DNA from: Litorihabitans aurantiacus
GTDB taxonomy: Bacteria > Actinomycetota > Actinomycetes > Actinomycetales > Beutenbergiaceae
DNA: 64,000 nt
Assembly: GCF_030161595.1 (NCBI RefSeq)
Contig: NZ_BSUM01000001.1
Coordinates: 3,286,001 to 3,350,000 of the forward strand
Reading direction: 5' to 3'
The stretch's first letter is position 1. Each line of letters starts with the position of its first letter. This document shows positions 1 to 9,644 of this stretch, piece by piece. The notes beneath the pieces are model-generated. The model ran no database searches. It was given only the letters and a program-made list of their open reading frames with translations, and was not told the origin of the DNA. The position numbers and the translations under genes are program-made.

Positions 1-1
1 C

Positions 2-3000
2 ACGATCAAGGTCGAGGACCACGCCCACGACTCCACCGCGCACCTGCCCGACGAGTGGGAGCGCTACGACGAGTGGTACAACTTCCGCTCCAACCCGCGC
101 GACACGGTGCACGTGCTCGCCTCGCTCGACGAGACGACGTACCAGGCCGGCGCGTCGGCCATGGGCATCGACCACCCGATCGCCTGGTGCCAGGCCTTCG
201 ACGGCGGTCGCTCCTGGTACACCGGCGGCGGCCACACGGAGGAGTCCTTCAGCGAGCCCGACTTCGTCCGCCACCTGCTCGGCGGCATCCAGACCGCCGC
301 GGGCGCCGTCGAGAGCGACTGCACCGCCACGCAGAGCTCGAGCTACGAGCGCGTCGACCTCAGCGACTCCACCGCCAACCCGATGGCGATGAAGGTGGCC
401 GACGACGGCACCGTCTTCTACATCGAGCGCGACGGCCGGGTGCAGCGCATCGACGCCGCCACCACCGTGACCTCCACGGTGCTGAACCTCAGCGTCACGC
501 AGAGCAACGAGGACGGCCTGCTCGGGATCACCCTGGACCCGGACTTCTCCTCCAACGGCTGGATGTACCTGTACTGGTCGCCCACCGACCTCGGCGGTTC
601 CGGACCGCACAACCAGATCTCGCGCTTCACCTACGACGCCGAGACCCAGAGCGTCGACGCCGCCAGCGGCGTCACGATCCTCGAGGTGGCCACGCAGCGC
701 GACACGTGCTGCCACGCCGGCGGCGACATGCTGTTCGACGACGACGGCAACCTCATCCTGGCCACGGGTGACAACACCAACCCGTTCGAGTCGGGCGGCT
801 TCACGCCGATCGACGAGCGCCCGGGCCGCGTGAACTTCGACGCCCAGGCCACCTCGGCCAACACCAACGACCTGCGCGGCAAGGTCATCCGCATCACGCC
901 GCAGGACGACGGCTCGTACACGGTGCCCGAGGGCAACCTCTTCGCACCGGGCACCGAGCTCACCCGCCCCGAGATCTACGCGATGGGGATGCGCAACCCG
1001 TTCCGCATCGGGATCGACCACTCCAGCGGCAACCTGCTGGTGGCGGACTACGGGCCGGACTCCGGCTCGGCGTCGCCCACGCGCGGCCCGATCGGCACCG
1101 TGGAGTGGAACATCGTGTCCGAGCCCGGCTTCTACGGCTGGCCCTACTGCACGGGCTCGAACAACGCCTACAACGACTACAACTTCGCGACCGGCCAGTC
1201 CGGTGCGGCGTTCGACTGCGCCGGCGGCGTGGTCAACAACTCCCCGAACAACACCGGTCTGCAGCAGCTGCCCCCGCCATCGGCGCGGAGATCTACTACA
1301 ACTCCGGCGGTTCCCCCACCACGCCCGAGATCGGCGGCGGCGGTGCACCCATGGCGGGTGACACCTACGTCTACGACGAGGACCTGGTCTCCGACGTGAA
1401 GTGGCCGGCCTACTGGGACGGCAAGGCCATGTTCGGCGAGTGGAACAAGGGCACGATGTACTCCATCCAGCTGGGCCGCGAGGACCGGACGGACATCATC
1501 GACGTCAACCGCGTCCTGCCCGGCATCCTCGACCCGTCGGCCGGCTTCAACCGTCCGATGGACTTCGAGTTCGGGCCCGACGGCGCGCTGTACGTCATCG
1601 ACTGGGGCTCGGGCTTCGGTGGCAACAACCCCAGCTCGGGGATCTTCAAGGTGAACTACGTGCTCGGCGAGGTCTCGCCGATCGCGCGCGCCACCGCGGA
1701 CGTCACCAGCGGCCTCGCGCCGCTGGAGGTCTCGTTCTCCTCGGAGGGCACGCGCCACCCGAACGGTGACCCGATCACCCTGCAGTGGACGTTCGGCGAC
1801 GGGTCGGAGCCGAGCAGCGAGGCGAACCCGGTGCACGTGTACGAGGAGGAGGGCAGCTACGTCGCCCAGCTCACCGCCACGGACCCCGAGGGCCGCACCG
1901 GCGTCGCCAACGTCACGATCGTGGTCGGCAACATCGCACCCACGGTCACGATCACGTTCCCGGAGAACGGCGGTTTCTTCGACTTCGGTGACCAGGTCGC
2001 CTACGAGATCCTCGTGGACGACCCGGACGGCGAGGTCAGCTGCGAGGACGTCACGCTGTTCACGTCGCTCGGTCACGACAGCCACGCCCACCCCTTCGAG
2101 GAGCTCTCGGGCTGCGAGGGGCTGATCCAGACCGCTCGCGACGAGGGTCACGGCATCAGCGAGAACATCTTCTGGGTCATCGAGGCCAGCTACATCGACG
2201 ACGGCGGCTCCGTCGGCGTGCCGCTGCGCGCCAGCGACCTGCAGGTGCTCCAGCCCAAGACGCTGCAGGCCGAGTTCTTCACCTCGACCGGTCGCCTGGC
2301 CGGCTCGACCTCGCCCGGCGACCCCGGCGTGGTCATCGAGCAGACCACCGACCCCGCCGGCGGCGGTTCCAACATCGGCTACATCGAGGCCGGTGACTGG
2401 TGGGCGTTCGACCCCATCAGCCTCGCGATGATCGACACGATCGCGCTGCGCGCGGCGTCGCCCGACGGCGGCGGGACGGTCTCGCTCCGCTGGAACGACC
2501 CCGAGGGGCCGGAGCTGGCGAGCATCGACGTACCGAGCACGGGTGGGTGGCAGAGCTTCGTCACCACCCCGGGCGCGCCGGTCGAGATCCCCGACGGTTC
2601 GGGCACGCTCTACTTCGTGAGCCTGGACGGTGGGCTGAACGTCAACTGGGCCGAGTTCAACGGCCGCGGCGTCACGGACAACATCCGCCCCGACGTCGAG
2701 CTGACCGTGGAGAGCGACACCCTGGTGGCCCCGGGGACGGTGGAGGCCACGGCGGTCGCCTCGGACCCCGACGGCGAGGACGACGCGCTCACCTACGAGT
2801 GGGACGCCGGTCTCGGTGACGGGTTCGCACCCGGGGGCCGGAGTTCAGCTTCACCTACGAGCAGGCGGGCACCTACCGCCTGCAGGTCCGGGTCACCGAC
2901 CCGGGCGGCGCGTTCGCGGTCGAGTACCTCACCATCACCGTGACCGCCGACAGCGGGCCGCCCCCGATCTGCTTCTCCGGTCGCTCCGACGACTTCCTCG

Positions 3001-5291
3001 GCGGCGAGCTCGACGAGGACCGCTGGACCACCGTGGTTCGCCGGGACCAGAACATCCGGGTCTCCGACAGCGCGCTGGTCATCCCGGCGAGCAAGACCGA
3101 CATCTACGGCGCGGGCGGCGACGTCAGCAACATCGTGCTGCAGGAGATGCCGGACGGCGACGCGGTCATCACGACGGAGGTGACCATCGCGGCCCGCGAG
3201 CAGTACCAGCAGGCCGGGATCATCATCTACGGCGACGACGACAACTACGCCAAGCTGGTGGTCCAGGGCCGCAGCAGCTCGCCGGACGCGGGGGCGCGCA
3301 TCGTGCAGCTGGCCGTCGAGAACGGCGGCACGGCCACGGAGGTCAACACCAGCGGTCTCGGCACGGCGTTCCCGGACACCGTCCAGCTGCGCCTCACCGT
3401 CACCGACGGCGTGCTCTCGGGCGAGTACTCCGCCGACGGCGAGACGTGGACCGCGCTGGCGGAGACCCTGCCGCTCGGCGACGTCGCGGATCCGCAGGTC
3501 GGTCTGACCGCGTTCGCCAACGCGTCCTCGGTCAGCCCCGTCATCGAGGCGTCCTTCGACTGGTTCCAGATCAGCCCCGACGACACGGCCGTGGTCCCGG
3601 GTCCGAACGACGACTTCGACGGTGACGCGCTCGACGCGTGCCGCTGGAGCATCGTGCGCGAGGACACCGACCTCTACCGCGTCAGCGACGGCTGGCTGGA
3701 GATCGACACCACCCCGACCGACATCTACGGCACCGACAACGGCGAGGTTCCCAACATCGTCGTCCAGGCGCAGCCGTCGGACGAGTGGACCGTCGAGACG
3801 ATCGTGGACGTCACCGAGCTGGACCAGCAGTACCAGCAGGGCGGCCTGATCCTCTACGGCGACGACGACAACTACGTGAAGCTCGACGTCGTCGCCCGCA
3901 ACGCGGTCGGGTCCGCCCGCGACCTCGGCATCGAGCTGCGCAGCGAGGTCGGTGGCGTGGTGCAGAACCCGCAGCCGGGTGTCGACGGCATCGCCGGCGA
4001 CGTGTTCCACCTCCGCCTGACGCGGGACGGCAACGCCTTCACGGGCGCCTGGTCCGCCGACGGCGAGACGTGGACGGACCTGTCCGAGGGCGTGACCAAC
4101 ACGGCCGTCGGCACGGCCCGGGTCGGGGTCTTCGTCCTCGGTGCGGCCGCGACGCCGGTCGTGCCCGTCCGGTTCGACCACTTCCTCGTGGTCGGCGACG
4201 AGGAGCCGCCGGCCGACGCGCCGGTGCTCTCCGAGCTCGCGGCCGGCGGGACGCCGATCACCCTGGTCGACGGCCAGCTCGACTACGAGGTGGCCGTGAC
4301 CGGCTCCGCGCTCCCGACCGTGACGGCCGCGACCGCCACGCCCGGGGCCGAGGTCGCGATCGAGCAGGCCGACCCGGCGGGCGACGCCGTCGCCACGGTC
4401 ACGGTGACCGGTGCGACCGGTCTGACCACCGTCTACACGGTGACGTTCGTCCGGACGGTCGGGGTGGAGGCGAGCCTGCCGACCACCGCGGTCGCGGGCG
4501 ACACCGTCACGGCGACCGTCACGGCCGACCCGGCCGACGCCGAGCTGACCTACTCGTGGACCAGGGACGGCGAGCCCGTCACCGGCGCCACGGGTGCGCA
4601 GCTCGTCACGACGGCGGCCGGCACCTACGCGGTGACGGTCACCGCGGCGGCCGACGGCTTCACGTCGGGCACGGCGACGGCGCAGGTCACCGTCACCGCG
4701 GCCCCCGTGACGCGCTACTTCACGGACGTGGCGGAGGACAACCTGTTCTTCGCCGAGATCACGTGGCTGGCGGAGCGCGGGGTCACCCGCGGGTGGGTGT
4801 TGCCGGACGGCACGCGGGAGTTCCGACCCGTGACGCCGGTGGCGCGCGACGCGATGGCGGCGTTCCTGTACCGCCTCGCCGACGAGCCCGCGTTCGAGGA
4901 GCCGGCCGTGTCGCCGTTCACCGACGTCGCGACGGACAACCTGTTCTACAAGGAGATCGCCTGGCTCCACGCCGAGGGGATCTCCACGGGCTGGGCCAAC
5001 GGGGACGGGACGTTCTCGTTCCGCCCGCTGGCGCCGATCGCGCGTGACGCGATGGCGGCGTTCCTGTACCGCTACGCGGAGGTCGAGGGGTACACGGCTC
5101 CGACCGTGTCGGCCTTCGACGACGTCTCCACGGCGAACCAGTTCTACACGGAGATCTCGTGGCTCCAGGAGACGGGTGTCGCGACCGGGTGGGAGGACGG
5201 CAACGACGGCACGACGATCTACCGTCCGCTGAGCCCGGTCAACCGTGACGCGATGGCCGCCTTCATGTACCGGCTGGAGAACCTCGGCTAG
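2..5291 (+). CDS. ThuA / glucose-sorbosone dehydrogenase / PKD / CBM6 / SLH surface protein, 5' partial, frameshifted
   Basis: The gene enters at the window edge inside a ThuA-like domain (to about 330) and reads in three frames joined at a C5 run (1271-1275) and a G5 run (2833-2837); one extra base at each restores a continuous protein. Order of modules by nucleotide: ThuA end; PQQ-type glucose/sorbosone dehydrogenase propeller (340-1670, motifs LGITLDPDF, GMRNPFR); PKD (1680-1940); an Ig-like segment (to 2255); CBM6-like module (2265-2660, IEAGDWW); PKD (2690-2950); two related beta-sandwich repeats that both contain IYGDDDNY (2970-3575, 3600-4195); cadherin- and Ig-like segments (4210-4700); three SLH-type modules with RDAMAAFLYR-like ends (4710-5285). 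It is probably an exported, wall-attached carbohydrate-active protein; the substrate is unknown. The next ThuA gene shares both its ends. Confidence 0.8.
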
Positions 5292-5330
5292 CCCGCGACA
5301 GCCGCGAACCGCCGGCCACGGCCGGCACCA

Positions 5331-5371
5331 CCTCGGCGCGGGACCCGGGACCACCGGGTCCCGCGCCGAGG
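5331..5371 (+). terminator. Perfect 18-bp hairpin after the ThuA multidomain gene
   Basis: The stem 5331-5348 pairs perfectly with 5354-5371 around the 5-base loop GACCA, 40 bases after the stop codon. No U-tract follows, which is usual for intrinsic terminators in very GC-rich actinobacteria. Confidence 0.75.
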
Positions 5372-5432
5372 CACCCTCCTCGTCCCCGGCGGTCCCGCAC
5401 GCCGCCGGTCCCGCTCTCTCGAAAGGCCCGAC

Positions 5433-6101
5433 GTGTCCCGACCCCGCCCCGTCCGCCCTCGCGCGGCCGCCCGCCTCATCGCCACGCTGAGCGCCCTCGT
5501 CCTGGGACTCCTCGCGGTGCTCGCGACGGGGGCCGTCCCGGCGCAGGCGCACGGGGGCCCGATCGCGATCGGTCTCGGCACCGACGGGGGCGGCGGGATC
5601 GACGCCTTCCTGACCTACGAGGGGGACGGCCACCCGGTCGAGGAGAGCGCCGCGATCACGGTCGTCGCCGTCTCCGACGCGGGGGAGGAGGTCGGCCCGC
5701 TCACGCTGCAGTCGTCCTCGTCGGGCGTCGGCTGGTACCGCTCGGAGGCAGGCGTGCTGGGCGAGGGCCACTGGACGGTGACCGCCACGCTCACGGCGCC
5801 GTCGGAGGCGGAGGCCCAGGTCGAGGTCGACGTCGTCGCGCCGCCGACGCCGGAGCCCGCCGAGACGTCGGCGCAGGACGGTGCGCAGCCCGGTGCGGAG
5901 GGTGGGAGCGGGGCGTCCGACACCTCGAGCGACTCGGACGCCGACGCCGGTGCGGCCGAGGACACCGCCGTGTCCGACGCGGCGGCCGAGACCTCCGGCG
6001 GAGGTGTCACGGGGTGGGTGATCGGCGCGGTGGTGCTGGTCGCGGCGGGAGCGGTGCTCGCCGTCGTGCTGCTGCGCCGGCGCGGGGCCGCGCGCCCGTG
6101 A
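5433..6101 (+). CDS. Secreted CopC/YtkA-like protein with C-terminal membrane anchor
   Basis: A 222-residue protein. The start is GTG 5433, with GAAAGG about 6 bases upstream. An N-terminal signal peptide (hydrophobic residues about 14-34, ending near AQAHG) is followed by a roughly 100-residue beta-rich domain beginning HGGPIAIGLG, as in CopC/YtkA-type exported domains. Then comes a long linker rich in Ala, Glu, Asp and Ser (about 130-185), and a transmembrane helix (about 190-215) with an RRR stop-transfer end. The architecture means display on the outer face of the membrane. Metal binding is not proven: the leading His after cleavage would suit it, but few other ligands are visible. It lies between two ThuA surface-protein genes behind the terminator of the first. 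Confidence 0.65.
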   Translation: MSRPRPVRPRAAARLIATLSALVLGLLAVLATGAVPAQAHGGPIAIGLGTDGGGGIDAFLTYEGDGHPVEESAAITVVAVSDAGEEVGPLTLQSSSSGVGWYRSEAGVLGEGHWTVTATLTAPSEAEAQVEVDVVAPPTPEPAETSAQDGAQPGAEGGSGASDTSSDSDADAGAAEDTAVSDAAAETSGGGVTGWVIGAVVLVAAGAVLAVVLLRRRGAARP

Positions 6102-6114
6102 CGTTTCGTGTCCG

Positions 6115-6151
6115 ACTTTTGATTGACGATCAGCAAAAGTGTGCTTATCGT
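6115..6151 (+). promoter_or_regulatory. Promoter and overlapping inverted repeat upstream of the second ThuA gene
   Basis: A sigma70-type promoter reads TTGACG (6123-6128), a 17-base spacer, then TATCGT (6146-6151). An inverted repeat ACTTTTG (6115-6121) / CAAAAGT (6134-6140) brackets the -35 box, as a repressor operator would. The patch is strikingly AT-rich for this genome. Confidence 0.55.
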
Positions 6152-6252
6152 CAAGATCCGGTCAAGGCGGACCGCGCGGCGCCTCGTCGTCCGGCTCCCT
6201 GACCCGGTCAGCACGCAGCATCGCCCCTGCCCCCAGACCGAAGGAGATCCTG

Positions 6253-7686
6253 GTGAGTCACCCTGTCCCGCGCCGGTCGCCCGGCGCCCGCCGGACGATC
6301 GCGGCCGTCGCCGCCGCCACCGTCGCACTGCCCCTGTCGTTCGCCGCGCTGGCCTCGGCCACCGCGGCTCCGCAGCCACCTGGGTCCGAGCCCGACCCGG
6401 TCGCGGAGGAGGACTTCTCCGTCCTCGTCTTCTCGAAGACCGCCGGTTTCCGGCACTCCTCGATCCCCGCGGGTATCGCCGCCATCGAGCAGCTGGGCGA
6501 GGAGAACGACTTCGCCGTCGACGCCACCGAGAACGCCGAGGAGTTCACCGAGGAGAACCTGGCGAACTACGACGCCGTGGTGTGGCTCTCGACCACGGGC
6601 GACGTCCTGAACGACGAGCAGCAGGCCGCGTTCGAGTCCTACATCCAGGGTGGCGGCGGGTACGCGGGTATCCACGCCGCCTCGGACACCGAGTACGACT
6701 GGCCCTGGTACGGCGAGCTCGTGGGCGCCTACTTCGCCGGCCACCCCCAGAACCAGACCGCGACGATCCTGGTCGAGGACCACGACCACCCCTCCACCGC
6801 GCACCTGGACGAGGAGTGGGAGCGCTTCGACGAGTGGTACAACTTCCAGTCCAACCCGAGGGGGCAGGTCCACGTGCTCGCCACGCTGGACGAGAGCACC
6901 TACGACGCGGGGTCCTCGGCGATGGGTGAGGACCACCCCATCGCCTGGTGCCACCCGTTCGACGGCGGCCGCTCCTGGTACACGGGCGGCGGTCACACCG
7001 AGGAGTCCTTCGCCGAGCCCGAGTTCCTGCAGCACGTCCTCGGTGGCATCCAGAGCGTCGCGGGCGCCGTCGAGAGCGACTGCTCCACGACGCCGAGCGA
7101 GGGCTTCGTGGACGTGACGCCCGAGACGAAGTTCGCGGCGGAGATCGGGTGGCTGGCGGAGCGCGGGATCGCCCGCGGCTGGGAGCTGCCCGACGGTACG
7201 CGGGAGTTCCGGCCGGTGACGCCGGTGGCGCGCGACGCGATGGCGGCGTTCCTGTACCGCCTGGCCGACGAGCCGGAGTTCGAGGCGCCGGACGTCTCGC
7301 CGTTCACCGACGTGAGCACGGACAACCAGTTCTACGAGGAGATCGCGTGGCTGCACGCCGAGGAGATCTCCACCGGGTGGGCCAACGGCGACGGGACGTA
7401 CTCCTTCCGCCCGCTCGAGCCGATCGCGCGCGACGCCATGGCGGCGTTCCTCTACCGGTACTCGGACGTCGACCCGGCGGCCGAGCCGGCACCGGCCGCG
7501 TCGCCGTTCGACGACGTCTCGACGGCGAACCAGTACTTCGCGGAGATCGCGTGGCTCGCCGAGTCCGGTGTCGCGACCGGCTGGGTCGGGGAGGGCAACG
7601 ACGGGACGACGATCTTCCGCCCGCTCAGCCCGGTCAACCGCGACGCGATGGCCGCGTTCATGTTCCGGCTGGAGAACGGGGCGTAG
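6253..7686 (+). CDS. Secreted ThuA-domain protein with three SLH modules
   Basis: A 477-residue protein. The start GTG 6253 is preferred over upstream in-frame starts because AAGGAG (6241-6246) sits 6 bases before it and a good signal peptide follows (RRSPGARR then a hydrophobic stretch to about residue 37). Residues about 50-280 form a ThuA domain (trehalose-utilisation type, glutamine-amidotransferase-like fold; starts FSVLVFSKTAGFRHSSI, includes WYTGGGHTEES). Residues about 290-477 are three SLH-type modules (TGW.NGDGT..FRPL.PI.RDAMAAFLYR pattern) expected to bind the cell wall. The ThuA segment and the SLH tail are close copies of those in the preceding large protein, so this gene looks like that protein without its catalytic and binding middle. 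Confidence 0.8.
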   Translation: MSHPVPRRSPGARRTIAAVAAATVALPLSFAALASATAAPQPPGSEPDPVAEEDFSVLVFSKTAGFRHSSIPAGIAAIEQLGEENDFAVDATENAEEFTEENLANYDAVVWLSTTGDVLNDEQQAAFESYIQGGGGYAGIHAASDTEYDWPWYGELVGAYFAGHPQNQTATILVEDHDHPSTAHLDEEWERFDEWYNFQSNPRGQVHVLATLDESTYDAGSSAMGEDHPIAWCHPFDGGRSWYTGGGHTEESFAEPEFLQHVLGGIQSVAGAVESDCSTTPSEGFVDVTPETKFAAEIGWLAERGIARGWELPDGTREFRPVTPVARDAMAAFLYRLADEPEFEAPDVSPFTDVSTDNQFYEEIAWLHAEEISTGWANGDGTYSFRPLEPIARDAMAAFLYRYSDVDPAAEPAPAASPFDDVSTANQYFAEIAWLAESGVATGWVGEGNDGTTIFRPLSPVNRDAMAAFMFRLENGA

Positions 7687-7723
7687 CTGCTACCGCGTCC
7701 GACCGTCGGCCGCGGCCGGCACG

Positions 7724-7761
7724 AGGCCTCGGCGCGGGACTCCGGTCCTGCGCCGGGGCCT
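7724..7761 (+). terminator. Hairpin after the ThuA-SLH gene
   Basis: The 17-base arms 7724-7740 and 7745-7761 pair around a TCCG loop with two mismatched or wobble positions. It resembles the terminator at 5331-5371, including the shared GGCGCGGGAC core. Confidence 0.55.
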
Positions 7762-7826
7762 CGGTCACGCCGGCAAGGACGGCGTGCTGCGATGGTGGGG
7801 GGACCAGCGACGACGACGGGAGACCG

Positions 7827-8114
7827 ATGGCACTGGCGGCGCGTGCTCGGCGTTCGTTCGCCGTCGCCCTGCTCACCCCGGCCACCCTGACCGGGCAGGA
7901 GACGTTCGAGCAGGTCGCCGGTCGGCTGGAGACCCACGTCACCGGTCTCGGCTGGACGTGGCGCGAGGCCGATCCGACGCTGCGGCTGCTCCGCCTGACG
8001 CGCGACGGGTACGTCGTGGCCGCCTCGATCTTCACCGACGACGGGTACGCCTCGATCACGGGCGGCGCAGGCTGCATCGCCACCCTCGACGACCTGCCCG
8101 AGGAGGGGCCGTGA
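7827..8114 (+). CDS. Short exported protein, shortened paralogue of the next lipoprotein
   Basis: A 95-residue protein with its start at ATG 7827. A short signal-like N-terminus (ARRSFAVALLTPATL) runs straight into a domain matching the C-terminal half of the next gene: GYxxxASIFxDxGYASxxGxAGC is shared. Compared with that neighbour it lacks the lipobox Cys and the middle segment containing WTDCRD, as if about 60 residues had been lost internally. It overlaps the next gene by 4 bases (GTGA). Function unknown. It may be a decaying tandem duplicate. Confidence 0.5.
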   Translation: MALAARARRSFAVALLTPATLTGQETFEQVAGRLETHVTGLGWTWREADPTLRLLRLTRDGYVVAASIFTDDGYASITGGAGCIATLDDLPEEGP

Positions 8115-8602
8115 GGAACGCCCGCAAGCCGCTCGTGCTGCTCCTCTCCACGATCTGGCTCGCCGCCTGCGCCACCCAGGAGGACGCACCGATCACCGAG
8201 GACCCCGCCGTGCGTTCCACCGTCGAGGGCGGCACCCGTTCGGCGGTCGACACACTCGCTGCCCAGCTCGGCGACACCTTCCAGGTGCAGCAGCAGACGT
8301 GGACGGACTGCCGCGACAGCGTGAGCGGGGCCGAGGTGGGAGAGGAGTTCCTCCACGGGGTCCGTGTCGAGCTGGGCGCACAGGAGAACGTGGACCAGGC
8401 GGTCGCTCGACTCGCGGCCGACCTCGAACCCCGGGGCTGGACCGTGCTGGGGACGTCGGCGGACGGGATCCGTCTCGCCAGGGACGGCTATCGCACCGGA
8501 GCGTCCATCTTCAGCGACCACGGGTACGCGTCCGTCAGCGGCAGCGCGGGTTGCCTCGGCACGGCGGAGGATCTGCCAGATCGGCAGGAGGCCGAGCGAT
8601 GA
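8111..8602 (+). CDS. Small lipoprotein of unknown function
   Basis: A 163-residue protein with its start at GTG 8111, overlapping the stop of the previous gene. The signal peptide ends in a lipobox (IWLAAC, Cys about 19), so it should be lipid-anchored outside the membrane. The mature part has WTDCRDSVSG and, near the end, GYRTGASIFSDHGYASVSGSAGC, giving two Cys that could form a disulfide. The C-terminal domain is shared with the preceding short protein. I do not recognise the family. Confidence 0.6.
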   Translation: MRNARKPLVLLLSTIWLAACATQEDAPITEDPAVRSTVEGGTRSAVDTLAAQLGDTFQVQQQTWTDCRDSVSGAEVGEEFLHGVRVELGAQENVDQAVARLAADLEPRGWTVLGTSADGIRLARDGYRTGASIFSDHGYASVSGSAGCLGTAEDLPDRQEAER

Positions 8603-8779
8603 CCGTCCGCGGCGACGTCATCGACGGTCGCGCTCCGCCCGGAAGGGCGCGTCCGAGGACGGTCGGGCGCGCTCCGACAGCCAGGTGGTCGGGCGGCAGC
8701 GCACGCCTCGGGAGGCGCGCCGGTGTGGATCGTGCTTGGCTTCATCCACCATCCAGGACGACGTGTCGGAGCTGCCGTG

Positions 8780-9487
8780 ATGAGGATCCTCAGGAGCGGG
8801 GCCGAGCTCGCGCTCGCACTCGTGCTCGTGGCGGCCGCGGCCCCGGCTGTCGCCGCTCAGCCGACGACGGCGACGGCCGCCCCGGAGTTCATGACCACCG
8901 CACCCGAGGGGTACGGCCGGTCGAACGTGCCCGACGACCTGCTGATGTTCACCGCCGCGGCGGCGGAGCTCGACGTCACGTTCGTCTGGGACGAGCCGTC
9001 CGGCCACATCCAGGTGGTGCTGGGCCCGGACCAGTCGGACGAGCAGGTGCTGGCCGTCGCGGGCGAGCAGGGGGTCGCCGACCGGGTCACGGTCGTGCGC
9101 GCCGACTACGAGCTGAGCGACCTCACGGCGCTCGCCTCGCAGCTCGTGGCTTCCGGCCAGGCGTCCTGGGCGGCTCCCGCGCCCGACCACTCCGGCGTCG
9201 ACATCGGGGTCAGGGACGCGGGAGCGACCCCGTTCGGTACCGAGCCGGCACCCGGGCCCGGCACGAACGGCATCCCGGTCCGGGTCGTCGACGTGGGCGA
9301 GGTCGTGGCGATCTCCGGTGGCCAGGAGGAGCCGTTCGACGTCGTCGCCGAGGGCGGCGAGGCACGGGACGAGGAGCCCGGTTCGTCCGGGACGCTGACG
9401 TGGGTGGCTGCCGCGGCAGCCGTCCTCGTGGCCGGTGGGTTCCTGGTGATGCGTCACCGACGCCGCTCGGACCGGACGACGGGGTGA
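8780..9487 (+). CDS. Exported protein with C-terminal membrane anchor, unknown function
   Basis: A 235-residue protein. The start ATG 8780 has GGAG at 8768-8771; the GTG three bases upstream is an alternative. A signal peptide (LALALVLVAAAAPAVAA) is followed by about 165 residues with no recognised motif, then a transmembrane helix (about 205-225, LTWVAAAAAVLVAGGFLVM) and a basic tail RHRRRSDR. It is probably anchored with its domain outside. Its TGA stop lies inside a 9-base inverted-repeat arm (9485-9493) and is followed at once by a strong terminator. Confidence 0.6.
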   Translation: MRILRSGAELALALVLVAAAAPAVAAQPTTATAAPEFMTTAPEGYGRSNVPDDLLMFTAAAAELDVTFVWDEPSGHIQVVLGPDQSDEQVLAVAGEQGVADRVTVVRADYELSDLTALASQLVASGQASWAAPAPDHSGVDIGVRDAGATPFGTEPAPGPGTNGIPVRVVDVGEVVAISGGQEEPFDVVAEGGEARDEEPGSSGTLTWVAAAAAVLVAGGFLVMRHRRRSDRTTG

Positions 9488-9501
9488 CAGTCGGCGCGCA
9501 C

Positions 9502-9530
9502 GTCCGCCGTCACGTCCGGTGACGGCGGAC
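9502..9530 (+). terminator. Perfect 12-bp hairpin terminator
   Basis: Arm 9502-9513 pairs perfectly with 9519-9530 around GTCCG. It is nested inside a wider repeat TGACAGTCG (9485-9493) / CGACTGTCA (9533-9541), whose second arm starts the 86-bp repeat element that follows. Confidence 0.6.
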
Positions 9531-9532
9531 CG

Positions 9533-9619
9533 CGACTGTCACGTTTCGCCCGGATAAGCCCATCGACTGTCACGTTCTGCACGGATAGCGGCCCTTAACC
9601 GTGCAGAACGTGACGGTCG
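9533..9619 (+). repeat. Three-half-unit palindromic element, copy A
   Basis: This is 87 bp made of half-units 9533-9556 and 9564-9587 (direct) and 9596-9619 (inverted), separated by 7 and 8 bases. Each half is CGACTG-like, 12 bases, then CGGATA-like. All three N12 cores begin TCACG when read in the same sense. The inverted half pairs with the second half at 22 of 24 positions. It lies between convergent genes. Confidence 0.8.
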
Positions 9620-9644
9620 GTGGCGGCGGAGGTCGCGCGCCCCG

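Noticed and set aside
1265..1285. Programmed ribosomal frameshifting in the large surface protein and others
   Set aside because: The sites have no slippery heptamer with a following structure in common. The same kind of break occurs in many unrelated genes at plain G or C runs, so sequencing error is simpler.
2793..5771. Very long minus-strand open frame opposite the ThuA surface protein
   Set aside because: It has His/Arg/Asp-rich shadow composition and no motif, while the plus strand carries recognisable domains throughout. Similar long shadows at 35786-38970 and 40404-44039 were rejected for the same reason.
9488..9640. Interpretation of the palindromic elements as ordinary terminators
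   Set aside because: Clusters B and C lie upstream of genes (codirectional and divergent gaps), not after stop codons, and proper terminators of other sequence are present next to cluster A and at 29576-29601.
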